A stretch of DNA of 64,000 bases, from positions 186,001 through 250,000 of the forward strand of contig NZ_JBJURJ010000009.1 of the NCBI RefSeq assembly GCF_046098205.1, written 5' to 3'. Origin of the DNA: Paenibacillus_AR mesotrionivorans. GTDB lineage: Bacteria; Bacillota; Bacilli; Paenibacillales; NBRC-103111. Numbering within the stretch: position 1 is the first letter of the stretch; every line of letters begins with the position of its first letter. The translations under genes were made by a program, and so were the position numbers. The notes under the pieces were generated by a model, which saw nothing but the letters and a program-made list of their open reading frames with translations, was not told where the DNA came from and ran no database searches. This document shows positions 49,662-58,436 of the stretch, one piece after another.

Positions 49662-50162
49662 ATGGAGATCGAGAAGGACTGGGAAAAGGAAGAAGCCAAA
49701 CGGGTGGACGAACCCGAGTTCGTTGATGACGAAGAGGCATTCAGCGAATTCAGCGATGAGCTGGGGGTGGAAGGGAATATCGACGGGGTAAACCCGTCGT
49801 TAGGCTCTGTCCACAGGGATATTGAGGATTCATATATCGAGTTTAGCGGCGAATTGGGGCCGGGACAGGCGTTTTCCTCCGGGATGGCGCCGCGGGTGGG
49901 CCAATGGGCCGACAAGGAACGGATTCCGGCAGCCGATGCCGGAAACGAAAGGGACAAGGGCGGCAACCGGACTACAGCCTGGATTGCTATTGTCCTCGCC
50001 ATCGGGTCCTTGCTGTTCTGGCCGGCTGTATTGGGACCGGCGGCAGTGGTAATGGGTGCAGTCGCCTACGCCTCGGGCAACAAATCCGTCGGCATATGGT
50101 CCGTGGCATTGGGCCTGCTTTCGGTTATTGCCTACTTTGTCCTGCTGCCGCGACTATATTAA
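49662..50162 (+). CDS. Acidic protein with two C-terminal membrane helices (DUF4190-like)
   Basis: A 166-residue protein. The first ~95 residues are acidic and low-complexity (clusters of E and D). Then come two hydrophobic helices (AWIAIVLAIGSLLFWPAVLG; VALGLLSVIAYFVLL) connected by a glycine-rich loop, resembling DUF4190. ATG 49662 is 10 nt after AGGAGG. Longer in-frame starts overlap the DUF1540 gene and are rejected. Function unknown. Confidence 0.82.
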   Translation: MEIEKDWEKEEAKRVDEPEFVDDEEAFSEFSDELGVEGNIDGVNPSLGSVHRDIEDSYIEFSGELGPGQAFSSGMAPRVGQWADKERIPAADAGNERDKGGNRTTAWIAIVLAIGSLLFWPAVLGPAAVVMGAVAYASGNKSVGIWSVALGLLSVIAYFVLLPRLY

Positions 50163-50171
50163 GTGAGTTGC

Positions 50172-50205
50172 AAAGCCTCTCCGGGCATGATCCGGAGGGG
50201 CTTTT
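50172..50205 (+). terminator. Rho-independent terminator
   Basis: AAAGCCTCTCCGG and CCGGAGGGGCTTTT, 10 bases after the stop codon. Confidence 0.9.
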
Positions 50206-50224
50206 GCGTTGTGGGGTGTTTGGG

Positions 50225-50284
50225 CGGCAACGGCCAATAAGAAGGCAACGGCCAGTCAGCGGTAACGGCCAGTCAGCGGCAAAC
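50225..50284 (+). repeat. Short tandem 17-bp repeat
   Basis: Three and a half units of GGCAACGGCCAGTCAGC with small changes, in the 777-base gap before the nucleoside transporter. No gene found in this gap. Confidence 0.75.
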
Positions 50285-50378
50285 ATGGGCAGACTGGATG
50301 GCGGTTGGCCAGCCGTAACAGCGGCAATAAGCAGCCGGACTTAGTGCTATTATCCGTCCCTTGTCCAGAAGCATTTTC

Positions 50379-50561
50379 TTACGGACCCACGATCCGTTAT
50401 TTTCCGTATTTGTACCAAAACGGGATTTTCGCGGACTGAGGTTCCGTTATTACGCTCCATCCACCCTTAAAAAGCCCGTTTGACCCCATATAACGGATCC
50501 TCGGTCCGCATACCTGGAAATAGTCCTGTTTTATTGGAAATAGCGGAACCTGTGTCCGTTC
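50379..50561. repeat. Four-module 183-bp palindromic element, copy 7 (CGGAC...TCCG subtype)
   Basis: Forward modules at 50379 (TTACGGACCCACGATCCG) and 50429; reverse modules at 50489 and 50539 (ending GTCCGTT). Spacing exactly 50/60/50, length 183 bp. Same core type as copy 3, 31 kb away. Confidence 0.88.
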
Positions 50562-50668
50562 GGGCAGTCGTCCCAGGTATAGCAGCTGCCTCATACCTCA
50601 TCAAAACTTGCAATCGCTTTCCTAACTTTATCTTCGGTCAAGCTGATTATTCCATGCGTTGTGTAATC

Positions 50669-50820
50669 CGAACGTTCGTGTTTTATAGTAGTTAAAACCA
50701 ACTGAAAAACCCTCATTTCACGAACATTTGAAACTTATTTGAATCCTAAAGTTTTGTATTGACATTATTTCTAACATAAAGCACAATGAAATTGAGAAAA
50801 ACGATGGTCAAAACCGAACG
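50669..50820 (+). promoter_or_regulatory. nup promoter with PurBox-like motifs
   Basis: CCGAAC occurs at 50669-50674 (within the palindrome CGAACGTTCG) and at 50815-50820, and ACGAACATT at 50721-50729. They resemble the PurR box core (CCGAAC flanked by A/T). TTGACA at 50760-50765 with a weak -10 (CACAAT, 17-bp spacer) is the likely promoter. Purine-dependent control would suit a nucleoside importer; the spacing does not match a canonical PurBox pair, so this is tentative. Confidence 0.4.
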
Positions 50821-50939
50821 AATGTTAAAATTGCTTTCATTGGTGATTTTTCAGGGGGAATCGGTTTTTGATGGAATAAGAGCGGCGAACCGGTGGAACC
50901 CGGATTATTCGTTCGTTTCTAACTACAAGGAGGAGAACC

Positions 50940-52088
50940 ATGAAGAGAAAGAGTTTTCTGAAGCTTGGCCTGGCTGCGGCACTGAGCCTGACCACCATCC
51001 TTGCCGGCTGCGGCGACAAAAAAGACGAGGGCGCATCCAACGCTTCCACCGTAACACCTGCTACCGCCGCATCTGCAGTGGCATCCACCGGAATCAAGAA
51101 TCCCCGGGTATCCTTTGTTTACATCGGGCCTCCCGGCGACGGCGGTTATACCTACCAGCATGACCAAGGCCGTCTGTATATGGAGAAGGAGCTGGGCATC
51201 AAGGCTAAGGCCGTAGAGAACGTACCGGAGAGCGCTGACGCCGAGCGGATCATCACCCAACTGGCTCAAGAATCCGATATCGTGTTCACCACCAGCTTTG
51301 GTTATATGGATTACACGCTGAACGTGGCCAAGAAATTCCCCAAGGTGAAATTCTTCCACTGCTCCGGCTACAAAACCTCTGATAACATGAGTACTTACTT
51401 CGGCAAGAACTATCAGGCCAGCTACCTGTCCGGCATCGCCGCAGGCAAAGCTACCAAGAAGAATGTCATCGGCTATGTCGGCGCATTCCCGATTCCCGAA
51501 GTGATCTATAACATCAACGCCTACACCCTGGGCGCCCAAAGCGTAAACCCGGCCGTGAAGGTTATGGTCGTATGGTCCAACACCTGGTATGATCCGGCTA
51601 CCGAGAAACAAGCTGCCATCTCCCTTCTGGACAAGGGCGCTGACGTGCTGATGGCTTACCAGGATTCCCCGGCTACCATTCAGGCGGCCCAAGAGCGCGG
51701 CGCCTTCGCAGGCGGCAACGACTCCGATATGTCCCGTTTTGCTCCCGACGCTTACCTGACCAACCCTGTCTGGAACTGGGGCCCGTATTATGTGAAGGCT
51801 GTTAAATCCGTAATCGACGGCACCTTCAAGTCCGAGCAATACTCCGGCGACATGAAGGACAACACCGTAGCGCTGGCTCCCTTCGGCAACAAGGTTCCCG
51901 ACGAAACCAAGAAGCTGATCGCCGACAAGCAAAAGGCGATTGTTGACGGCACCCTGGACGTATTCACCGGCCCGATCCTAGACCAATCCGGCGCCACCAA
52001 GGTAGCGGAAGGCAAGAAGCTGACTTTGGATGAAGTGCTTGGCATGAACTGGTTTGTAAAAGGTGTAGACGGCTCTATTCCGAAGTGA
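50940..52088 (+). CDS. nupN: BMP family nucleoside-binding lipoprotein (NupN-like)
   Basis: A 382-residue solute-binding lipoprotein. The signal peptide ends in the lipobox LAGC with Cys24. After a Thr/Ala linker come PRVSFVYIGPPGDGGYTYQHD, VFTTSFGYMD and the late FTGPILDQ typical of the BMP/PnrA family, which binds purine nucleosides. It is anchored outside the membrane and delivers substrate to the permeases encoded downstream. The transporter genes nupO, nupP and nupQ follow, matching B. subtilis nupNOPQ. GGAGGAGAACC precedes the ATG. Confidence 0.9.
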   Translation: MKRKSFLKLGLAAALSLTTILAGCGDKKDEGASNASTVTPATAASAVASTGIKNPRVSFVYIGPPGDGGYTYQHDQGRLYMEKELGIKAKAVENVPESADAERIITQLAQESDIVFTTSFGYMDYTLNVAKKFPKVKFFHCSGYKTSDNMSTYFGKNYQASYLSGIAAGKATKKNVIGYVGAFPIPEVIYNINAYTLGAQSVNPAVKVMVVWSNTWYDPATEKQAAISLLDKGADVLMAYQDSPATIQAAQERGAFAGGNDSDMSRFAPDAYLTNPVWNWGPYYVKAVKSVIDGTFKSEQYSGDMKDNTVALAPFGNKVPDETKKLIADKQKAIVDGTLDVFTGPILDQSGATKVAEGKKLTLDEVLGMNWFVKGVDGSIPK

Positions 52089-52119
52089 TAAAATTTGTGT
52101 GATTTTTAGGAAAAACATG

Positions 52120-52151
52120 ATGGGGAGGGCTCCAGCCGGAGTCTTCCCCAT
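52120..52151 (+). other. Intercistronic hairpin between nupN and nupO
   Basis: ATGGGGA-GGGCTCC pairs with GGAGTCT-TCCCCAT around AGCC. No T run follows, so it more likely stabilises the upstream mRNA (binding protein made in excess) than terminates. Confidence 0.6.
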
Positions 52152-52183
52152 GTGTATGAACTTTCGAGGGGGCCAAATTCGGT

Positions 52184-53716
52184 ATGCTGGACCAGGCAGT
52201 CGAGATGAAACGGATAGTAAAACGGTTCGGTTCGGTGCTCGCAAACGATCAAGTCGATTTTTCGGCATCTGTCGGTGAAATCCATGCGCTTCTGGGCGAG
52301 AATGGCGCCGGCAAAAGCACGATGATGAGTATGCTGTCAGGAGTTTACCGCGCTGATGAGGGCGACATTATCATTCGCGGGAAGCCGGTGAAAATCCGCT
52401 CCCCCAAGGATGCAGCCGCATTGGGTGTGGGGATGGTGTTCCAGAATTTCAGGCTTGTCCACACGCTGACAGCGGCGGAGAACATCGTGCTTGGCGAAAA
52501 GGCGTCTTTTTGGCGCGGCACGAAATGGATGAAGGCCAAATGCAAGGAGATTGAAGAGCTGGCGGAGCACTTCGGGCTGGCGTTTCCCGTTGACCGTCCC
52601 ATCTGGCAGCTGTCCGTAGGCGAGCAGCAGCGGGTGGAGATTGTGAAGACCCTGTACCGTGGGGCCAATATTATCATATTGGATGAACCCACCTCTGTAT
52701 TGACCCCCGGAGAAGCAGAGCAATTGTTTGCTACTCTGATTCGTATGAAAGAGGAAGGCAAAACCGTCATTATCACCACGCATAAAATGAAGGAAGTGCT
52801 GGCCGTATCCGACCGGATTTCCGTTATGCGCAAAGGCAAGATGATTGCCACCTTGAATACGGCGGATACCAACGAGCGGGAGCTGGCCCAGCTTATGGTG
52901 GGCCGGGAGGTCACCATTACACGGCAGGCACGTACACCCACCAAGGGAAAACGTCTGCTTGAGGTGAAAAATCTGAACGTATTCGCCGAACATGGGCGTA
53001 AGGCTCTGGATCACCTGTCTCTTCATGTCCGTGAAGGGGAGATAGTCGGCATCGCCGGCGTTGCGGGCAACGGCCAGAAGGAGCTGGCTGAGGTGCTCAC
53101 CGGCCTGCATCCGTGGCGGGACGGCGAAATTAACTTTGACGGCAAACGTGTGAAAAGTGCTTCCGTCCGGGGAGCCATCGATGCAGGAATTGCCCACGTT
53201 CCGGAGAACCGGATGAAAAGCGGTCTTGCCGGCCGTTTGGGGTCCGTGGACAATCTGCTGTTTAAGTCGTACCGTTCGCCGGAGCATTCCATATTCGGTA
53301 TGCTCCGCTCTGTGAAAAACCGCATTTGGTCCCAGTCCCTGGTGGAGGACTTCGACGTGAAGACCGCCTCCTTGGACGCACCTGTCCAGCAGCTGTCCGG
53401 CGGCAACCAGCAAAAGCTGCTGTTCGCCCGTGAGATTAGCCACCGCCCGAAGCTGATGGTTGCCGTTCATCCAACACAAGGTCTGGACGTCGGCGCCACG
53501 GAAGGTGTGCATAAGCTTCTTATGGATCTGCGGCAGTCCGGCAGCGGTGTGCTGTTGATTTCTGAGGATCTGGATGAACTCCTGCAGCTGTCCGACCGGA
53601 TTCTGGTGATCTACAACGGCCAGATTATCGGGGAGCAGACCTTCGAGGAAGCCAACCGGGAGCAAATCGGGATGCTGATGGCCGGTATCAAACACGAGAA
53701 AGGGGCTGCCGTATGA
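52184..53716 (+). CDS. nupO: Nucleoside ABC transporter ATPase (NupO-like)
   Basis: A 510-residue tandem ATPase. Domain 1 has Walker A GENGAGKST, signature LSVGEQQRVEIVKTL and Walker B IIILDEPTSV. Domain 2 has a degenerate Walker A (GVAGNGQKEL, lacking GKS/T) and LSGGNQQKLLFARE, the usual asymmetry of the RbsA/YufO group. It powers the NupPQ permease. The stop overlaps the nupP start by 4 bases. Confidence 0.93.
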   Translation: MLDQAVEMKRIVKRFGSVLANDQVDFSASVGEIHALLGENGAGKSTMMSMLSGVYRADEGDIIIRGKPVKIRSPKDAAALGVGMVFQNFRLVHTLTAAENIVLGEKASFWRGTKWMKAKCKEIEELAEHFGLAFPVDRPIWQLSVGEQQRVEIVKTLYRGANIIILDEPTSVLTPGEAEQLFATLIRMKEEGKTVIITTHKMKEVLAVSDRISVMRKGKMIATLNTADTNERELAQLMVGREVTITRQARTPTKGKRLLEVKNLNVFAEHGRKALDHLSLHVREGEIVGIAGVAGNGQKELAEVLTGLHPWRDGEINFDGKRVKSASVRGAIDAGIAHVPENRMKSGLAGRLGSVDNLLFKSYRSPEHSIFGMLRSVKNRIWSQSLVEDFDVKTASLDAPVQQLSGGNQQKLLFAREISHRPKLMVAVHPTQGLDVGATEGVHKLLMDLRQSGSGVLLISEDLDELLQLSDRILVIYNGQIIGEQTFEEANREQIGMLMAGIKHEKGAAV

Positions 53717-54810
53717 GCCGGCAAGGCATCGCCTCCACCGCACCGGTGAAGGAAAAGAAAGGTTTTTCATATCGGTTCCAACTGGATATGTCCATTATTA
53801 AGACCCCGTGGTGGGCTCCCGTGGTTTCCATTATTCTGGCCTTGGCGGCCTGCGCCGTGTTCATTGCGGCCAACGGGATGAACCCGCTCACCGTCTACGC
53901 CAAAATGTTCGACGGCGCCTTCGGCTCCAGCTACGGTTTTACAGAAACGCTGGTCAAGGCGATTCCGCTTCTGCTATGCGGCTTGGGCATTGCCGTAGCC
54001 TACCGGATTTCCGTCTGGAACATCGGGGCGGAGGGACAGTTTGTAGCCGGCGCTATGGCAGCAACGGCCATTACTATCTACATGCCCGGTTTGCCCGGTT
54101 ATGTAGCCATCCCGGTGATGGTGATCGCCAGTATTGCGGCCGGCGGTGTTTGGGGCCTGTTGACGGCGCTGCCCAAGGTTTATTTTCAGGTTAATGAATT
54201 AATTACTTCATTAATGTTGAACTACGTAGCCTTGCTGGCAATGGATTATGTGGTCTTCGGTCCTTGGAAGGACCCCAAGGGGTTTAACTTCCCCGGCTCT
54301 CCTGTATTTTCGGGAGCCCAATCCCTGCCGGTGCTGGGCACTACGCGCCTGCATTTCGGCCTGATTTTCGGACTTATTGCGGTACTGGTTTATTTCCTGA
54401 TGGTCAAATACACCAAGTGGGGCTACGAGCTCCGCCTGATCGGCGCCAATCCCAACGCTGCCAAATATGCGGGTATCCATATTAAACGCCATATTCTGAT
54501 CGTGATGCTGATTAGCGGCGGTCTTGCAGGCCTTGCCGGCATGTCCGAGGTTTCCGGCGTCACCCACAAGCTGATGCAGGGGATTTCTCCAGGTTACGGT
54601 TATACGGCTATTATTGTGGCTTGGCTGGCGAAGCTGAATCCCCTGGGCATCGTGGTTTCGTCCGTGATGTTCGGCGCTCTTATCGTGGGTGGTTACAGCG
54701 TGCAGACCATCGGGCTGCCCTCATCCATTTCGGATATGCTGCAAGGGGCGATTCTGTTTTTCCTGATCGCCGGCGATATGCTGGTCCGGTTCCGCTTGCG
54801 GAAGAACTAA
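53713..54810 (+). CDS. nupP: Nucleoside ABC transporter permease (NupP-like)
   Basis: A 365-residue BPD_transp_2 permease with 8-9 membrane helices. Markers are IAYRISVWNIGAEGQFVAGA and the late MSEVSGVTHKLMQGISPGYG. It forms one half of the membrane channel. An N-terminal cytoplasmic extension of ~30 residues precedes the first helix. nupQ starts 18 bases later. Confidence 0.93.
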   Translation: MSRQGIASTAPVKEKKGFSYRFQLDMSIIKTPWWAPVVSIILALAACAVFIAANGMNPLTVYAKMFDGAFGSSYGFTETLVKAIPLLLCGLGIAVAYRISVWNIGAEGQFVAGAMAATAITIYMPGLPGYVAIPVMVIASIAAGGVWGLLTALPKVYFQVNELITSLMLNYVALLAMDYVVFGPWKDPKGFNFPGSPVFSGAQSLPVLGTTRLHFGLIFGLIAVLVYFLMVKYTKWGYELRLIGANPNAAKYAGIHIKRHILIVMLISGGLAGLAGMSEVSGVTHKLMQGISPGYGYTAIIVAWLAKLNPLGIVVSSVMFGALIVGGYSVQTIGLPSSISDMLQGAILFFLIAGDMLVRFRLRKN

Positions 54811-54828
54811 GGAGGAGAAAACAAGCAT

Positions 54829-55776
54829 ATGAACGATTTCAACCTGTACAGCTTCTCCGTTCAACTGCTGGTGGCGGCAGTTTCCGCCGGCACTCCGCTT
54901 CTGCTGGCCACATTGGGCGGCATTCTGAATGAACGGGCGGGCATTATCCAGCTTGGCGCCGAGGGCATTATGCTCATGGGCGCTGTGGTCACCTGTCTGG
55001 TGTACATCCGCACCGGCAGCCTGGCTTTGACTCTTATCTCGGCCGTAGCGGTAACGGCGCTGCTGGGTGTGCTGCATGCTTTCCTGACAGTAACCCTGAG
55101 GGCCAATCACGCCATGACCGGCTTGGCCATGACCCTGTTTGGCAGCGGGCTCAGTGCTTATCTGGGCAAATCCATCAGCGGTCAGCCCTTGCCCGGCAAA
55201 GCTCCGTTAGTGGAGCTTCCGTTCCTGAAGCCGATCCCGTTGATTGGCGAGCTGTTCTCCCGGATGGATGTACTCACCTGGTTCAGTATTTTCCTGGTGA
55301 TTGTGCTGCATCTCTTGATCCATTACACCTCTTTTGGTCTTCATCTCAAAGCCATCGGCGACAGCCCTGCTACAGCGGATGTTATGGGCATCCGGGTGCA
55401 GCTGTCCCGGTATCTCTATGTAATCAGCGGCACAGCATTGATTGGTTTGGCCGGAGCGGACCTGATTCTGGCCTATACCCCCAGCTGGACGGAGGGGATG
55501 ACCTCAGGCAAGGGCTGGATTGCCGTAGCGCTGATTATCTTCGCCAGATGGAATCCGCTGCGGGCCCTGTTCTGCGCATATCTCTTCGGCGCCCTGGACT
55601 CCCTTGGCTTCCGGATTCAGCTGACAGGCAGCACGATTCCGGTTTATTTTCTCAAAATGATTCCTTATGTGGTCACCATCCTGGTGCTGATGTACCTGGG
55701 CTGGCGCAACCGCAATAAACCCTCCGGCACACCGGAGGCGCTGGGTGTCCCGTATGTCCGGGAGCAGCGGTTTTAA
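54829..55776 (+). CDS. nupQ: Nucleoside ABC transporter permease (NupQ-like)
   Basis: The second BPD_transp_2 permease, 315 residues, 8-9 helices: LLATLGGILNERAGIIQLGAEG near the start, then FTLRANHAM-like (TLRANHAMTGLAMTLFGSG) and TEGMTSGKGWIAVALIIFA. It pairs with NupP. GGAGGAG precedes the ATG, and a strong terminator ends the operon. Confidence 0.93.
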   Translation: MNDFNLYSFSVQLLVAAVSAGTPLLLATLGGILNERAGIIQLGAEGIMLMGAVVTCLVYIRTGSLALTLISAVAVTALLGVLHAFLTVTLRANHAMTGLAMTLFGSGLSAYLGKSISGQPLPGKAPLVELPFLKPIPLIGELFSRMDVLTWFSIFLVIVLHLLIHYTSFGLHLKAIGDSPATADVMGIRVQLSRYLYVISGTALIGLAGADLILAYTPSWTEGMTSGKGWIAVALIIFARWNPLRALFCAYLFGALDSLGFRIQLTGSTIPVYFLKMIPYVVTILVLMYLGWRNRNKPSGTPEALGVPYVREQRF

Positions 55777-55789
55777 AGGCAAACACGGA

Positions 55790-55828
55790 ACAGACCCGGC
55801 TGTTTTTGTTCAGCGGGTCTGTTTTTTT
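55790..55828 (+). terminator. Terminator of the nup operon
   Basis: ACAGACCCG and CGGGTCTGT, followed by seven T. Confidence 0.92.
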
Positions 55829-55891
55829 GCTTCCGGAGCCGAAGGAGATAGGAAACAGCTGTGCTGCTGCCAGATGATGAAATGTGGAATG

Positions 55892-56079
55892 TAAGCGGCA
55901 AACAATGTCTGCTATAAACGACAAAAGGGCTGATTGCAGGAAATAACGACATAATTTGTCTGCTAATGCTCCCATTTTAGTGAAAAAAGCAGGGAATGGG
56001 GCGGTTAACAGACATTTTATGTCGGTATTCAGCCCGATGAGGCCCATTGTACAAAATAGCAGACATTTGTTGTCCGTTA
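55892..56079. repeat. Four-module palindromic element, copy 8 (ACGACA...TGTCTGCTA subtype)
   Basis: Forward modules end in GTCTGCTA at 55907-55914 and 55958-55965. The reverse modules carry CAGACATTT...GTC at 56009 and 56060. Spacing inside pairs is 51 bp. The last module, ending CCGTTA at 56079, abuts the stop codon of the minus-strand gene at 56080. It fills the 303-base gap after the nup operon. Confidence 0.8.
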
Positions 56080-56280
56080 TTATTTGGCCCGTGTTTTGAA
56101 CATGGCATACAGCTGCAGGCCGGCCAGAACGGCGGTATCCGTCAGGGAAGCGGCGAAGGCCAGCGCCAGCCAGTTTTCATTCTCCAGCAGGTAATACATC
56201 ATGATGTGCCCGGCCAACAGGATGAGGAAGGCCACCAGCAAATTGATTTGGGTCAGGAATTTTAGCAGTTTTTCCAGCAT
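56080..56280 (-). CDS. Small two-helix membrane protein, unknown function
   Basis: A 66-residue protein with two hydrophobic helices (about residues 10-30 and 38-60) and a basic end. AAAGGAG lies 7 nt before the ATG on the minus strand, which supports expression. Its stop codon directly follows a 183-bp-type repeat. No family recognised. Confidence 0.72.
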   Translation of the reverse strand: MLEKLLKFLTQINLLVAFLILLAGHIMMYYLLENENWLALAFAASLTDTAVLAGLQLYAMFKTRAK

Positions 56281-56442
56281 AAGCTGCTCCTTTATATGCT
56301 TTTGGACTTATTTGGCAATAGTCTGCCCTAAGCCTATAGACCTGATTCATGCAAATTCGCTATATTTCCAGTAGATTAGACAACCCAAACAAGGTACAAT
56401 ATGGAGTGGAAGGCGTAACTTTACAACCGGGGAGCGATAGTC

Positions 56443-57120
56443 ATGTCCATTGATCCATCTGTGCTCAAACAGCTGCTGTCTCTGCAGATGCTCCAGAGTA
56501 CGGATACACTGACTGGCGGGAGCCAAACAAACGGAACGGGAACGGATTTTTCCGAGCTGCTCCAGCTATTGGTGGGTGATTCTGCTGCGGAATCCTCCAG
56601 ACATAAGGTGATTCCCGCCGCGGAGCTGCTGGCCAGAGGAAAATGGAGCTCCGCTTACCTGGGCAATGCAGCCCTAAGCGCATCGGTACCCGGCAAATCG
56701 GCACCCTCCGATTATGAACAGCCGATCCAAGCGGCAAGCCGGCGTCACGGTGTGGAGTCCAGCCTGGTGAAGGCGGTTATCGAGGCGGAGTCGGGATATG
56801 ACAGCAATGCCGTGTCCAAGGCGGGAGCCAAGGGCCTGATGCAGCTGATGGACGCCACCGGCCAGGGGCTGGGGGTCAGCAATCCCTTCGATGCGGTTCA
56901 GAATATTGAAGGCGGCACACGCTTCTTATCCAACCTGCTGCGCAAGTATGACGGCAACGAGGCTGTGGCATTGGCCGCGTATAACGCTGGTCCGGGCAGG
57001 GTGGACAGGCTGGGCATAAAGAACGATGCGGACCTGTATGCCAAGCTGGGGCAATTGCCCAAGGAAACCCAAGCTTACGTATCCAAGGTGCTGGGTTATA
57101 AAGCGCAATACGAAGCATAA
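56443..57120 (+). CDS. Lytic transglycosylase with SLT domain
   Basis: A 225-residue protein whose C-terminal ~125 residues are a goose-lysozyme-like SLT domain. The catalytic Glu is in AVIEAESGYDSNAVSKAGAKGLMQLM, split as EAESGYDSNAVS and AGAKGLMQLM; NPFDAVQNIEGGTRFL and ALAAYNAGPGRVDR follow. It cleaves peptidoglycan glycan strands. No signal peptide is visible; the ~95-residue N-terminal part is Ser/Leu-rich, as in the B. subtilis YjbJ group, so its export route is unclear. Confidence 0.9.
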   Translation: MSIDPSVLKQLLSLQMLQSTDTLTGGSQTNGTGTDFSELLQLLVGDSAAESSRHKVIPAAELLARGKWSSAYLGNAALSASVPGKSAPSDYEQPIQAASRRHGVESSLVKAVIEAESGYDSNAVSKAGAKGLMQLMDATGQGLGVSNPFDAVQNIEGGTRFLSNLLRKYDGNEAVALAAYNAGPGRVDRLGIKNDADLYAKLGQLPKETQAYVSKVLGYKAQYEA

Positions 57121-57247
57121 CAGCCAGGGGTCCTCATATTGGGGCTGGTATTTTGGGACGGGCTGTACTACCATAGAACGTACACGGGAAAAGATCGAGA
57201 TAACCGGTCTTTTTTCTTTTTGTATAGAAAAAGGAGAACCGAGACGT

Positions 57248-58402
57248 ATGCTTTATCTGGATTATTGCGCTACGACACCGCTGCGGCCGGAGGTAACCGC
57301 GGCCGTGACGCAGTGTATGAATGTATATTACGGCAATCCCAGCTCCCTTCACCGGCTTGGAGTGGAGGCAGAGAAGCTGCTGATCCGCGCCAGGGAGGTG
57401 CTGTCCGGCACCCTTTTGGCTAAACCCCAGGAAATTCTGTTTACCTCCGGAGGGACGGAGAGCAACAACATGGCGGTGAAAGGGGCGGCAATGGCCTTTC
57501 GCTCCCGGGGCAATCACCTGATCACCACCACTATCGAGCATCCTTCCGTGTACGAGGCCTTCCGGCAGCTGGAGCAGGAGGGTTTCCGGGTGACCTATCT
57601 GCCGGTGGATGCCACCGGAGCGGTGCGGGTGGAGGATTTGGCAGCAGCCATAAGGAAGGATACGATCCTGGTCAGCATCATGGCGGTCAACAACGAAACG
57701 GGCCGCATTCAACCGGTTGAGGAGGCGGGACAGCTGCTGAAGCAGTATCCCCGTATTGTGTTCCATGTGGATGCGGTGCAGGCTTTCGGCAAACTGCCGG
57801 TGTCTCCAGCCAAGTGGAATGCCGATCTGGTCAGTTTTTCCGCACATAAATTCCGCGGCCCCAAGGGAATTGGGATGCTGTACAAGCGGGAGGGGCTGCA
57901 GCTGTATCCGCTTCTGGCCGGAGGAGGGCAGGAGCAGGGGCTGCGTTCAGGCACCGAGAATGTGCCCCTGATTGTAGGCATGGCCAAGGCCGCCCGTCTG
58001 GCGGTGGAGGGCCTGGCTGCTAAAACAGCACATATGTATGCCTTGCGGGAAAGCTTGGTGGGACGGCTGTCCCAGATGGACGGCGTTGTGGTTCATGGCT
58101 CCCCGCGGATGGGGGAGATGGCGCCCCATGTGGTTCAATTCTCCTGCCCCGGCTACAGACCCGAAACCTTGGTGCACAGCCTGGAGGAGAAGGAGATTTA
58201 TATTTCCACCCGTTCCGCGTGTTCGTCGGGCGACAACCGCCCCAGCCGGGTGCTCTCGGCTATGGGCATCCCGGAGGCCGAAGCTGCCGCAGGCTTGCGC
58301 ATCAGCTTTTCGGAAAATGAGACTAAAGAAGATCTGGAGCGGGCTGCCGATGAGCTGGAGCGCGTATTGCGCAAGCTGGCCCCCTCATCCGGACTTAGCT
58401 AA
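57248..58402 (+). CDS. Cysteine desulfurase, ThiI partner (NifS/NifZ-like)
   Basis: A 384-residue PLP enzyme that removes sulfur from cysteine. It starts MLYLDYCATTPLRPEV; the PLP lysine is in SFSAHKFRGPKGIG and the persulfide cysteine in STRSACSSGDN. thiI follows 34 bases downstream, so this is the dedicated desulfurase that supplies sulfur for 4-thiouridine in tRNA, like B. subtilis NifZ/YrvO relatives. ATG 57248 follows AAAGGAG by ~11 nt; the longer in-frame start overlaps the transglycosylase gene and is rejected. Confidence 0.94.
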   Translation: MLYLDYCATTPLRPEVTAAVTQCMNVYYGNPSSLHRLGVEAEKLLIRAREVLSGTLLAKPQEILFTSGGTESNNMAVKGAAMAFRSRGNHLITTTIEHPSVYEAFRQLEQEGFRVTYLPVDATGAVRVEDLAAAIRKDTILVSIMAVNNETGRIQPVEEAGQLLKQYPRIVFHVDAVQAFGKLPVSPAKWNADLVSFSAHKFRGPKGIGMLYKREGLQLYPLLAGGGQEQGLRSGTENVPLIVGMAKAARLAVEGLAAKTAHMYALRESLVGRLSQMDGVVVHGSPRMGEMAPHVVQFSCPGYRPETLVHSLEEKEIYISTRSACSSGDNRPSRVLSAMGIPEAEAAAGLRISFSENETKEDLERAADELERVLRKLAPSSGLS

Positions 58403-58436
58403 TATGTGACGAAAAGCGCTTAGGAGGAAACATACG

